Positions 1 through 5,430 are shown, counted from the stretch's first letter. The stretch: 6,406 nucleotides of DNA from CAZOYN01 sp964584135 (GCA_964584135.1 CAZOYN010000045.1:1-6406), one strand, 5' to 3'. Notes: generated by a model not told the origin, from the letters alone. A program made the numbers and translations.

Positions 1-558
1 ATCCTGGATGGCATCCCACCCGCGCCCCGTGGCATGCCGCAGATTGAAGTTACCTTTAACATTGACGCCAACGGCATCTTGAACGTAACCGCCAAAGACA
101 AAGGCAGTGGCAAAGAGCAAAATATCACTATTTCCGGCTCTGGCAATCTCGACAAAGCCGAAGTCGAAAAAATGGCCAAAGACGCCGAAGCCCACGCCGA
201 AGAAGATAAGGCCAAGAAAGAACTGGTGGAAGCCCGCAACCTGTTGGACAGCGCTGTCTACCAAGCTGAAAAACTCAAGAACGACAACGGCGATAAACTA
301 TCTGATGACGATAAAAAAACCCTGGACGAAGCCGTTGAAGCCGCCAAAAAGATTGTTGCTGACGACAAGGCCGACAAAGCTGCCCTAGAAACTGCTGCCA
401 AAGAGCTGAACGACAAACTCATGCCCATCGGCGCTAAACTATACGAGCAGGCTAACGCCGCCGAGGAAACCCCTGCCGAAGACGCCTCCACTGATGATAA
501 AAAGTCCGATAAAGGCGACGAGCCCATCGAAGGCGAAGTCGTCGACAAGAAAGATTAG
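1..558 (+). CDS. dnaK: Molecular chaperone DnaK (Hsp70), C-terminal part, 5' end outside the window
   Basis: ATP-driven cytoplasmic Hsp70 chaperone that binds exposed hydrophobic segments of unfolded proteins, working with DnaJ and GrpE. The frame is open from base 1, so the gene starts upstream; by comparison with E. coli DnaK (638 residues) roughly 450-460 N-terminal residues are missing, meaning the ATPase domain and most of the beta substrate-binding domain. Of the 185 visible residues, 1-50 finish the beta domain with the near-invariant stretch ILDGIPPAPRGMPQIEVTF and the segment NVTAKDKGSGKEQ. Residues about 51-140 form the charged helical lid, including RNLLDSAVYQAEKL. The last 40 or so are a disordered acidic tail ending EGEVVDKKD. 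The internal ATG at 34 is not a start. The next gene begins two bases after the stop, so dnaK leads a tightly packed operon that ends in dnaJ. Identification is secure. Confidence 0.97.
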   Translation: MLDGIPPAPRGMPQIEVTFNIDANGILNVTAKDKGSGKEQNITISGSGNLDKAEVEKMAKDAEAHAEEDKAKKELVEARNLLDSAVYQAEKLKNDNGDKLSDDDKKTLDEAVEAAKKIVADDKADKAALETAAKELNDKLMPIGAKLYEQANAAEETPAEDASTDDKKSDKGDEPIEGEVVDKKD

Positions 559-560
559 AT

Positions 561-953
561 ATGACAGAAGTAGCCCGGGTCACTGAACGCACCGTGGGGC
601 AGATTTCTGATGCGCTAGAGCTTGCTTTTCACGGCATAGATTTTGAACCAATGCCAATCGATGCTGAGGATAAGATTATTATATCCGGATCATGGAGATA
701 TAAGGCCGCCTTTGATCCCGAAGCTGGTTGCGACGTTCATGTGGTAGAAGTTCATGCCTTGGCAGATCGTTACGGAAAGGCGGAGGGAGATCATCGTTTA
801 GTTGTTTGGTGGGATAATGATGAATCTGAAGAATATAGCGTTGATGACCAAGCAGTACTTGTTGACAACCCAGAGGAATCAGAATCGGCATGCGAGGAGA
901 GCAGCAAAAAGATAATGCAGGCTTTAAGGGCGATAATAGCAGATGCAGCCTGA
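561..953 (+). CDS. Acidic hypothetical protein between dnaK and cutA (130 aa)
   Basis: I do not recognise this protein. It starts with ATG two bases after the dnaK stop, behind only a weak purine run (AAGAAAGA, 547-554), so it is probably translated by coupling to dnaK. It is soluble, with no signal peptide or membrane segment, and strongly acidic: about 30 Asp/Glu against 11 Lys/Arg. Residues 1-30 look like an amphipathic helix. Residues about 37-83 look like beta strands (IIISGSWRYKAAF, CDVHVVEVHALADRY, HRLVVWWDND). An acidic linker (about 84-115) and a C-terminal helix (KKIMQALRAIIADAA) follow. The alternation suggests a small alpha/beta domain. Its place in the operon hints at a role linked to the chaperone system or proteostasis, but that is inference. 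The end overlaps cutA by 11 bases. That it is a real gene is supported by the exact fit between neighbours and the sensible protein pattern. Confidence 0.8.
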   Translation: MTEVARVTERTVGQISDALELAFHGIDFEPMPIDAEDKIIISGSWRYKAAFDPEAGCDVHVVEVHALADRYGKAEGDHRLVVWWDNDESEEYSVDDQAVLVDNPEESESACEESSKKIMQALRAIIADAA

Positions 954-1269
954 TTTTGTAGAACTGGTTTTGACGTGTGGAAGCTGGCAGGAAGCCCAGA
1001 AGATTGCTGACGTTTTGCTGCAAAAATACCTCGTAGCCTGTGTGGAGTTTATGGAGATTAAGTCGAAGTACCACTGGCAGGGCAATATCGACGAGGCTGA
1101 TGAAATCAAACTGATCATGGAAACAGTGGCTGCAAACTTCGACAAAGTTGAGGCCGAAGTCAAAAAACTGCACAGCTACGAAACGTTCGTCCTACAACAA
1201 ATTCCGCTGAGCCGTATATCTAAAGGTGCTGCCCAGTGGCTACAGGAGGTGACGAGTGGCAAACAATGA
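943..1269 (+). CDS. cutA: CutA-family divalent-cation tolerance protein (108 aa)
   Basis: CutA proteins are very stable cytoplasmic trimers with a ferredoxin-like fold related to PII signalling proteins. They were named from E. coli mutants with altered copper tolerance, and their biochemical role is still unsettled. The whole family pattern is visible: an N-terminal strand FVELVLTCGS (5-14), the helix AQKIADVLLQKYLVAC ending in the conserved Cys33, then KSKYHWQGNIDEADE (40-54) matching the usual S-x-Y-x-W-x-G-x-I...E signature, and KKLHSYE (74-80) matching the conserved LHxYE. Length is typical. The usual Lys of the E...(I/M)KT segment is Glu60 here (LIMETVAAN). ATG 943 is the only upstream-most choice, because an in-frame TAG lies at 937-939. 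The gene overlaps both neighbours, by 11 and 14 bases, so it belongs to the dnaK-dnaJ transcript. Confidence 0.93.
   Translation: MQPDFVELVLTCGSWQEAQKIADVLLQKYLVACVEFMEIKSKYHWQGNIDEADEIKLIMETVAANFDKVEAEVKKLHSYETFVLQQIPLSRISKGAAQWLQEVTSGKQ
1244..1250 (+). promoter_or_regulatory. Strong Shine-Dalgarno AGGAGGT that sets a GTG start
   Basis: AGGAGGT lies five bases before the GTG at 1256-1258, inside the 3' end of cutA. It is a perfect anti-16S match at good spacing and decides the non-ATG start of the next gene. It also shows that this organism uses ordinary Shine-Dalgarno initiation within operons. Confidence 0.85.
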
Positions 1270-1690
1270 TCCTGATAAGTCAGCCGGCTTGCCCCAGGTT
1301 GAATTAGCCCCCTCAGCACATGTTGTGCTTGGCTTTCAAGAGTTTGAGGCACGGGCAAGGGCTGTTGAGCCTGATTTCGAGGTAGGCGACGTAATTGTCT
1401 TTGACATAGAAATTGATGGCGAACCGGTTTTTGTCACAATTGATAACTTTTCGCTGTTTGGCACCGGCCCTGACTTTCATCGTTTGCGGCGAACGTTTTT
1501 ACGCGACAATACTTCCGACAAGCACACCTATTTGGCCAAACAGGAAAAAACCAGCAAGATTCCCCGGGGATCTGAACGGGTTGAACCTGACTTTGATGCT
1601 ACAGCCGAGTTAGCGGAAACACTGGCGGACCTGCTGCGCCAAGTTGACCAAGACGGCATTCAGCTACAGGTCTTAAAGACAACTAACTGA
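1256..1690 (+). CDS. Acidic hypothetical protein downstream of cutA, GTG start (144 aa)
   Basis: I do not recognise this protein. The GTG start is chosen because a full AGGAGGT ribosome site sits five bases upstream; the gene overlaps cutA by 14 bases. The product is soluble and acidic (about 27 Asp/Glu against 15 Lys/Arg), with no signal peptide or membrane helix. Residues about 20-68 look like a beta-rich core (HVVLGFQEFEARARAVEPDFEVGD region, then IVFDIEIDG and EPVFVTIDNFSLFG). Residues 70-85 are basic (HRLRRTFLR), residues 85-110 a polar linker, and residues about 113-137 a helix (TAELAETLADLLRQVDQ). The short segment VEPDF occurs twice, at about residues 37 and 109; this is probably chance. 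The operon position suggests co-expression with the chaperones. No function can be assigned. Confidence 0.8.
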   Translation: MANNDPDKSAGLPQVELAPSAHVVLGFQEFEARARAVEPDFEVGDVIVFDIEIDGEPVFVTIDNFSLFGTGPDFHRLRRTFLRDNTSDKHTYLAKQEKTSKIPRGSERVEPDFDATAELAETLADLLRQVDQDGIQLQVLKTTN

Positions 1691-1703
1691 TAGAATATAA
1701 ATC

Positions 1704-2360
1704 ATGTCCGAGAGCAATACACCGGAAATCAGCCCCTACTCTGGCGTAGATGATGCCAAGGCGCTGGATAATCGCGACTTAGCCGAAGCAATTATCCAAC
1801 AGCTTGGCTATGATAATAGTCCCGATGATGACCTGTTTTGGCAAACCTCCTGGTCATCTTTTACTTTAGGTAAAGATTTTACATTGACCTCCGAACTCTA
1901 CGAAGCTGTTCTAATTTATGAACTAAAGGTTACCTCGGCTAACGAAAAATCTGAATATATATATTTTGATGAAAACTATTCGAGGCTATCTTTTGCAGAA
2001 GGCGAGGAGGGTTATGCAGTAATCTATACTGCCGAAGAAGAGCCGGAGGCTTGCCGACAAATAGAGAAAGAACTAAGGCAGTATTTGCGCACAGCTGCCA
2101 TTGATTATAATAAGTTACCGCGTAACCTTATATGGGATTTGTTATTTGAAGATCTGGTGGTAGGATTGGTCACTGAAGATGCCGTGGTCGCAAACTATTT
2201 TAAGGACCAACGTTTTTTTAGCCATCGCAGGGGTACAAAAGATAATTTGCGACGTTACTTACAAGACCACTTTGGCCTTACTCCCTATGGTATAGACAGG
2301 GTTTTTGAACAATTTGAGCCAACTGAAGGCATTGAGGATAGACATGCCAGCCAAGCGTGA
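1704..2360 (+). CDS. Acidic hypothetical protein immediately upstream of dnaJ (218 aa)
   Basis: I do not recognise this protein. It begins 13 bases after the preceding stop without a clear Shine-Dalgarno and ends 17 bases inside dnaJ. It is soluble and very acidic (about 43 Asp/Glu against 21 Lys/Arg) and rich in aromatic residues. Residues 1-45 look like a polar leader with a helix (RDLAEAIIQQLGY). Residues 46-120 look like a beta-rich segment (WQTSWSSFTLGKDFTL, EAVLIYELKV, YIYFDENYSRLSF, YAVIYTAEEE). Residues about 121-205 are helical (RQIEKELRQYLRTAAIDYN, LIWDLLFEDLVVGLVTEDAV, and a basic RRGTKDNLRRYLQDHFGLT). Base composition is more AT-rich than in the chaperone genes: 1921-1980 is about 27% G+C. 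That may reflect weaker constraint or different ancestry. Overlap with dnaJ predicts coupled translation; a chaperone-related role is only a guess. Confidence 0.8.
   Translation: MSESNTPEISPYSGVDDAKALDNRDLAEAIIQQLGYDNSPDDDLFWQTSWSSFTLGKDFTLTSELYEAVLIYELKVTSANEKSEYIYFDENYSRLSFAEGEEGYAVIYTAEEEPEACRQIEKELRQYLRTAAIDYNKLPRNLIWDLLFEDLVVGLVTEDAVVANYFKDQRFFSHRRGTKDNLRRYLQDHFGLTPYGIDRVFEQFEPTEGIEDRHASQA
2334..2337 (+). promoter_or_regulatory. Shine-Dalgarno GAGG that sets the dnaJ start
   Basis: GAGG lies six bases before the ATG at 2344, inside the end of the preceding gene. It supports ATG 2344 as the dnaJ start over an in-frame TTG at 2305. The TTG would add 13 residues ahead of the canonical DnaJ beginning (MPAKRDYYEVLGV). 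Confidence 0.75.
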
Positions 2361-3444
2361 TTACTACGAAGTCCTAGGCGTTGGCAAGGGTGCCAGTGCT
2401 GACGAAATTAAAAAGGCCTTTCGCAAGGCGGCCATTGAGCACCACCCCGACCGGGGCGGCAATGAAGCCAAGTTTAAAGAGATCAACGAGGCTTACGAAG
2501 TGCTGAAAGATGCCGACAAACGTAAGCGTTATGACCAGTTTGGACATGCCGGTTTGGGTGGCAATGGGGGGAATCCCTTCGCCGGCTATGGTCAGGGCCA
2601 AAATATTAACTTTGATTTTGGCGACCTTGGCCTGGGCGACATCTTTAACAGCTTTTTTGGCAGTGGTTTTGGCGGCGGACAGGGCGCCCAGCGCCAAGCC
2701 CGTGGCCGCGACGTGGAAGCCCGGGTCGAGATTAGTTTTGAACAAGCTATCTTTGGCACTGAAGTCGAACTGGGCCTCAACCTTGAAGATACCTGCGAGC
2801 ACTGTAAAGGTACCACCATGGAGCCCGGCCATGAACTAAAAACCTGCGACCAATGTGGCGGTTCAGGCCAAGTAGTAACCATGACGCGCACCATCTTTGG
2901 TAATATCCAGCAAGCCAATGTTTGCCCAAAGTGCCACGGCAAGGGCAAAGTGCCCGAAAAAGTGTGTACCGTCTGCCACGGCAAAGGCACGCAAGTCAAA
3001 AAGCAGACGATCGAGCTTAAAATCCCGGCCGGCATTGACGACGGCGCCACGATTCGCTTGCGGGAGCACGGTGAGGCAGTCGCCAATGGGCCAAAAGGCG
3101 ATTTATACGTCAACGTCCGCGTCCAGCCCCACAAAAAATTCACCCGTGAGGGCGACCTTATCCTGAGCGAAGAGCATATTGGCATGGTAGACGCTGCCCT
3201 AGGCACCGAAATTGACGTCGAGACAGTGGATGGGTCGGTACGCATGCGTGTCCCTGCCGGCACGCAATCGGGGGCTGATTTTAAGCTAAGTGACCACGGC
3301 GTGCCGCACTTAAAGGGCAGCAGCCGTGGCGCGCACATTGTGACCCTGGTAGTTGATACGCCCACGAAGCTGACAAAACGTCAGCAGGAGCTGCTGCAGG
3401 CATTCGACGACAATTCCAGTGCCAAGCGCAAGCTATGGAGCTAG
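2344..3444 (+). CDS. dnaJ: Chaperone DnaJ (class I Hsp40), complete, 366 aa
   Basis: Co-chaperone that delivers unfolded clients to DnaK and stimulates its ATPase. The full class I order is present: J domain at about 5-68 with HPD at 34-36 and KFKEINEAYEVL, a Gly/Phe-rich region at about 70-116, a zinc-binding region at 151-215, then the two C-terminal beta domains with IPAGIDDGATIRLREHG and VPAGTQSGADFKL. Zinc motifs are CEHCKGTT (151), CDQCGGSG (168), CPKCHGKG (194) and CTVCHGKG (208). All eight cysteines are kept, but the first motif lacks the usual GxG. The loop after HPD is short (HPDRGGNEAKF), about four residues less than in E. coli. ATG 2344 follows a GAGG site and overlaps the previous gene by 17 bases. 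Last gene of the operon; its stop interlocks with that of the opposite-strand GGDEF gene. Confidence 0.97.
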   Translation: MPAKRDYYEVLGVGKGASADEIKKAFRKAAIEHHPDRGGNEAKFKEINEAYEVLKDADKRKRYDQFGHAGLGGNGGNPFAGYGQGQNINFDFGDLGLGDIFNSFFGSGFGGGQGAQRQARGRDVEARVEISFEQAIFGTEVELGLNLEDTCEHCKGTTMEPGHELKTCDQCGGSGQVVTMTRTIFGNIQQANVCPKCHGKGKVPEKVCTVCHGKGTQVKKQTIELKIPAGIDDGATIRLREHGEAVANGPKGDLYVNVRVQPHKKFTREGDLILSEEHIGMVDAALGTEIDVETVDGSVRMRVPAGTQSGADFKLSDHGVPHLKGSSRGAHIVTLVVDTPTKLTKRQQELLQAFDDNSSAKRKLWS

Positions 3445-4211
3445 CGGTATCTCGCCTTAACTTTATGCTGCTTTGACTTTACAGTATACATATCTTTTTC
3501 AGCAACCCCCATGATTTCTTCTATGGTTTTACCGGGTTGCCATACGGCATAGCCGACTGCCAGGTCAAAACCCTGCTCGGTTATATCATCGTTAGCTTCT
3601 AAAAAGTGCTGCAAGCTGCTTGATACTCTCATCTGTGCTGCGCCAATCCGCTGGATTAATGATAATTGAGGCTGACTTTTCGGGTCTTTCGTATCACGCG
3701 CTTCAGTCAAGACCACGATAAATTCATCGCCACCCACCCGAGCCACTTGGTCCCCCTCCCGGAGGGCTTCTTGCAGGGCGTCGGTCGTACCAATCAGGGC
3801 TTTATCCCCCCGGGCATGATCCAGTTTATCGTTGACTGCCTTTAAACGTGTGACGTCGCAGTATAAAAGGGCTACCTCCGTGTGGTCGAGACCGTCCAAA
3901 AACTCTTGCAGTCCCCGTCTGTTAAGTAGGCCAGTTAGCTCGTCATGTGTAGCCATGTAGTGATTATGCTCTACACTCTTTCGCAGGCTCTCGTTTTCCC
4001 CTTCTAACTGTTCATTGCGGGCGTCTAACTGGGATTCCTGTTGCTCAAATGGTAAAGTCCGCGGAACGGATTCACCACTCGGCTTAGAAGAAAACTGTGG
4101 GTATAGGCCAGGATCTGAACCAGCTTCCAGCATAGACTTGGCTACTTCAGATGCTGTAGCCAGGTCAAAAGGTTCTTTATCTATGCCTTGTGGTGGAATT
4201 TGCTCGGTCAT
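3441..4211 (-). CDS. Soluble diguanylate cyclase with coiled coil and GGDEF domain (256 aa)
   Basis: Predicted to make cyclic di-GMP from two GTP. Residues 1-55 are a polar, low-complexity leader without signal peptide or membrane helix. Residues about 56-85 (EQQESQLDARNEQLEGENESL) look like a coiled coil, which would supply the dimer that catalysis needs. The GGDEF domain runs from about 87 to 250: DELTGLLNRRG (90-100), metal-binding Asp119 in YCDVTRLKAVND, GDKAL (135-139), an intact GGDEF signature at 160-164, and the closing AEKDMYTVKSK (237-247). RxxD (Arg151-Asp154) sits exactly five residues before GGDEF, the position of the inhibitory c-di-GMP I-site. It therefore looks active and feedback-inhibited. 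No sensor domain is recognisable and no EAL or PilZ gene is in view. The start lacks a Shine-Dalgarno; Met27 is a possible alternative. It converges on dnaJ with a four-base overlap of stops. Confidence 0.92.
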   Translation of the reverse strand: MTEQIPPQGIDKEPFDLATASEVAKSMLEAGSDPGLYPQFSSKPSGESVPRTLPFEQQESQLDARNEQLEGENESLRKSVEHNHYMATHDELTGLLNRRGLQEFLDGLDHTEVALLYCDVTRLKAVNDKLDHARGDKALIGTTDALQEALREGDQVARVGGDEFIVVLTEARDTKDPKSQPQLSLIQRIGAAQMRVSSSLQHFLEANDDITEQGFDLAVGYAVWQPGKTIEEIMGVAEKDMYTVKSKQHKVKARYR

Positions 4212-4266
4212 AATAATAAGTTAATTATTTTTGTTTTTAGTCGTTTTGTCTATAATCTATCTTAAC
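4212..4266. promoter_or_regulatory. AT-rich divergent promoter region between the GGDEF gene and the 38-aa gene
   Basis: This 55-base spacer is about 18% G+C (10 of 55), far below the surrounding genes, and is the longest non-coding stretch in the window. It must hold promoters for both divergent genes. The plus-strand -10 box is clear. On the minus strand, TAACTT lies six bases before the GGDEF ATG and fits only a loose TANNNT pattern, so that promoter is uncertain. No Shine-Dalgarno is seen in front of either start. Confidence 0.6.
4228..4256 (+). promoter_or_regulatory. Candidate promoter of the 38-aa gene with perfect TATAAT -10 box
   Basis: TATAAT at 4251-4256 matches the sigma-70 -10 consensus completely. 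The -35 is poor: TTTTTG (4228-4233) is the best-spaced candidate at 17 bases but matches TTGACA at only two positions. A TG at 4247-4248 is one base off the extended -10 position. The expected start of transcription is near 4263, leaving about four leader bases before the ATG at 4267. Confidence 0.6.
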
Positions 4267-4383
4267 ATGAAAAAGCTCGCGTCTGACCAGGACGGCTTTA
4301 TACCCCTATTACTGACCGTTCTGGCCGTAGTCGTAGTAATTATTTACATTGCCTACTTCCGCGTGCTCCACGCCCACCAGTAG
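4267..4383 (+). CDS. Small single-span membrane protein (38 aa), hypothetical
   Basis: The 38-codon frame begins at ATG 4267 and ends TAG 4383. The N-terminus MKKLASDQDG is polar; residues about 11-31 (FIPLLLTVLAVVVVIIYIAYF) form one long hydrophobic helix; the tail RVLHAHQ is short and slightly basic. The first ten residues and a Gly-Phe junction resemble a type IV prepilin leader and cleavage site. However, the +5 Glu is missing, there is a Pro at +3, and almost nothing follows the helix, so it may equally be an ordinary one-helix membrane peptide. Supporting evidence that it is expressed: a TATAAT box just upstream and a candidate hairpin terminator just downstream, so it looks like its own transcript. 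There is no Shine-Dalgarno. The pattern reminds me of small proteins in Patescibacteria genomes, but I cannot name a family. Confidence 0.65.
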   Translation: MKKLASDQDGFIPLLLTVLAVVVVIIYIAYFRVLHAHQ

Positions 4384-4402
4384 GTGACCATACCTCCAAT
4401 GT

Positions 4403-4434
4403 AGCTCGGTTCAAATTTATGCAACGAGCTTTTT
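4403..4434 (+). terminator. Candidate intrinsic terminator after the 38-aa gene
   Basis: AGCTCGGTT (4403-4411) pairs with AACGAGCT (4423-4430) as an eight-base-pair stem with one bulged G at 4409 and an 11-base loop, followed directly by TTTT (4431-4434). Only the plus-strand direction has a T run, so it would end the 38-aa transcript, 20 bases after its stop. It lies mostly inside the 3' end of the opposite glycosyltransferase gene. The tail is short and the stem modest. Confidence 0.45.
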
Positions 4435-5430
4435 ATAAAGTTCCTGATAATTTCTGGCCATGACGTTTACATCAAATCGCTCAGCAAAGGCCCGGCAATC
4501 GGCTCGGCTTAAAGAACCTATAGCCTTGATTGCCTCTAAATACTCGTCGGACGAACTTACAACAAAACCAGTCTTGGCGTGTTGCACTAATTCGTGAGCC
4601 GCTCCCATAGCTTGTGTAATCACTGGAGTGCCACAGGCCTGAGCTTCTACTATTGTCTGTCCAAAAGCTTCAGTATTTTTGACAGGGAAAATCATCGCAG
4701 GAGCAACAGCCAATAGGCCGGCCACTTCCGGCTGGGTTTTAGGGCCGAGGTAACGGACCTGCTCGCCATCTACCATAGGCAATATGGTGTCCCAGTAAGC
4801 CTGGTCAGAGGCGTTGACCTTGCCAATTATATCAAGCTGTATATGTGCGGCCCGGGCAAGTTCCACAGCTTCTTTGACGCCCTTTGCCGGAGTGATTCGG
4901 CCGACAAATACATATCGCCCGCTGGCAGGCTGCGCCGCATAACGGAACAAATCAAGGTCAATCCCGTGATAAATAACCTTAGTCGAAACAATAGCCAGCT
5001 CTTGATTTTTATCAGCCATAAACTTCGTGACCGGCACCGCTAAAACCCGGTTCTTGGTATCGTAACGGGCAGCCTGCTGTGTATCGGCATTAGGAAACCA
5101 GTGCTGGGTGAAAACGAAGGGTTTAGCAGTTAAGCCTGCAAGAAAATAATGGAGGAAGTCGAAGTGACTATGGTATATATCAAAGCCCGAATCATTCAGT
5201 GCCAACCGTATATTAGCCAGGTTATTGACGGTCGAATCTTTAAAAACCTCATTATGGCTTCGCCACTCTAAGCCCTCAGCGCCGCCAGATGAGTCTGGCC
5301 CCGCAAAGATAGTTACTTGATGCCCCTGGGAGACCTGCAGGCTGGCCAAGCGTAGTACCCATTCATACCGGCCATTATGCCTGGTCAGCGGAAAGTGAGC
5401 GGAGTGGGGAAGTAAATGGGCTATTTTCAT
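4417..5430 (-). CDS. Glycosyltransferase, GT4-type (GT-B fold), 337 aa
   Basis: Predicted retaining glycosyltransferase that moves a sugar from a nucleotide donor to an unknown acceptor, in the cytoplasm or at the membrane face. The N-terminal half (1-160) is the acceptor-binding Rossmann domain: MKIAHLLPHSAHFP, LASLQVSQGHQVTIFAGP (29-45) and DIYHSHF (84-90). The C-terminal half is the donor domain: YHGIDLDLF (154-162), VFVGRITPAKGV (174-185), and EAFGQTIVEAQACGTPVI, where Glu254 and Glu262 form the EX7E motif of this family. GAAHEL (276-281) follows. Length is usual and no membrane segment is present. The ATG overlaps the stop of the upstream ATP-grasp gene as ATGA (5427-5430), so the two are translationally coupled. 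A weak AGGT site lies nine bases upstream. The acceptor cannot be read from the sequence. Confidence 0.92.
   Translation of the reverse strand: MKIAHLLPHSAHFPLTRHNGRYEWVLRLASLQVSQGHQVTIFAGPDSSGGAEGLEWRSHNEVFKDSTVNNLANIRLALNDSGFDIYHSHFDFLHYFLAGLTAKPFVFTQHWFPNADTQQAARYDTKNRVLAVPVTKFMADKNQELAIVSTKVIYHGIDLDLFRYAAQPASGRYVFVGRITPAKGVKEAVELARAAHIQLDIIGKVNASDQAYWDTILPMVDGEQVRYLGPKTQPEVAGLLAVAPAMIFPVKNTEAFGQTIVEAQACGTPVITQAMGAAHELVQHAKTGFVVSSSDEYLEAIKAIGSLSRADCRAFAERFDVNVMARNYQELYKKLVA

Noticed and set aside
258..548. Minus-strand Ser/Ala-rich frame opposite the end of dnaK
   Set aside because: It is the mirror of the acidic Lys/Asp/Glu-rich DnaK lid and tail.
679..1173. Minus-strand open frame (164 codons) across the first unknown gene and cutA
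   Set aside because: It is antisense to the clear cutA gene, has an irregular composition and no ribosome site pattern; the plus-strand frames explain the region.
1364..1596. VEPDF repeated twice in the 144-aa protein as a sign of internal duplication
   Set aside because: Only five residues match and the flanking residues diverge at once, so chance is the simpler explanation.
1673..1701. Possible internal promoter TTAAAG-17-TATAAA before the gene at 1704
   Set aside because: Transcription would start near 1708, after the ATG, and the 13-base gap in a packed operon does not call for a promoter.
2305..2343. TTG start 13 codons upstream of the dnaJ ATG
   Set aside because: No ribosome site fits it, the extra residues have no match to the DnaJ N-terminus, and ATG 2344 has GAGG at six bases.
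2592..3365. Long minus-strand open frame (257 codons) across dnaJ
   Set aside because: It lies wholly antisense to a certain dnaJ; its Pro/Ser/Thr/Trp-rich translation is typical of a shadow of a GC-biased gene.
4348..4398. GGAGGT followed by ATG on the minus strand, opposite the end of the 38-aa gene
   Set aside because: The ATG directly abuts the GGAGGT with no spacing, and the frame ends after 12 codons.
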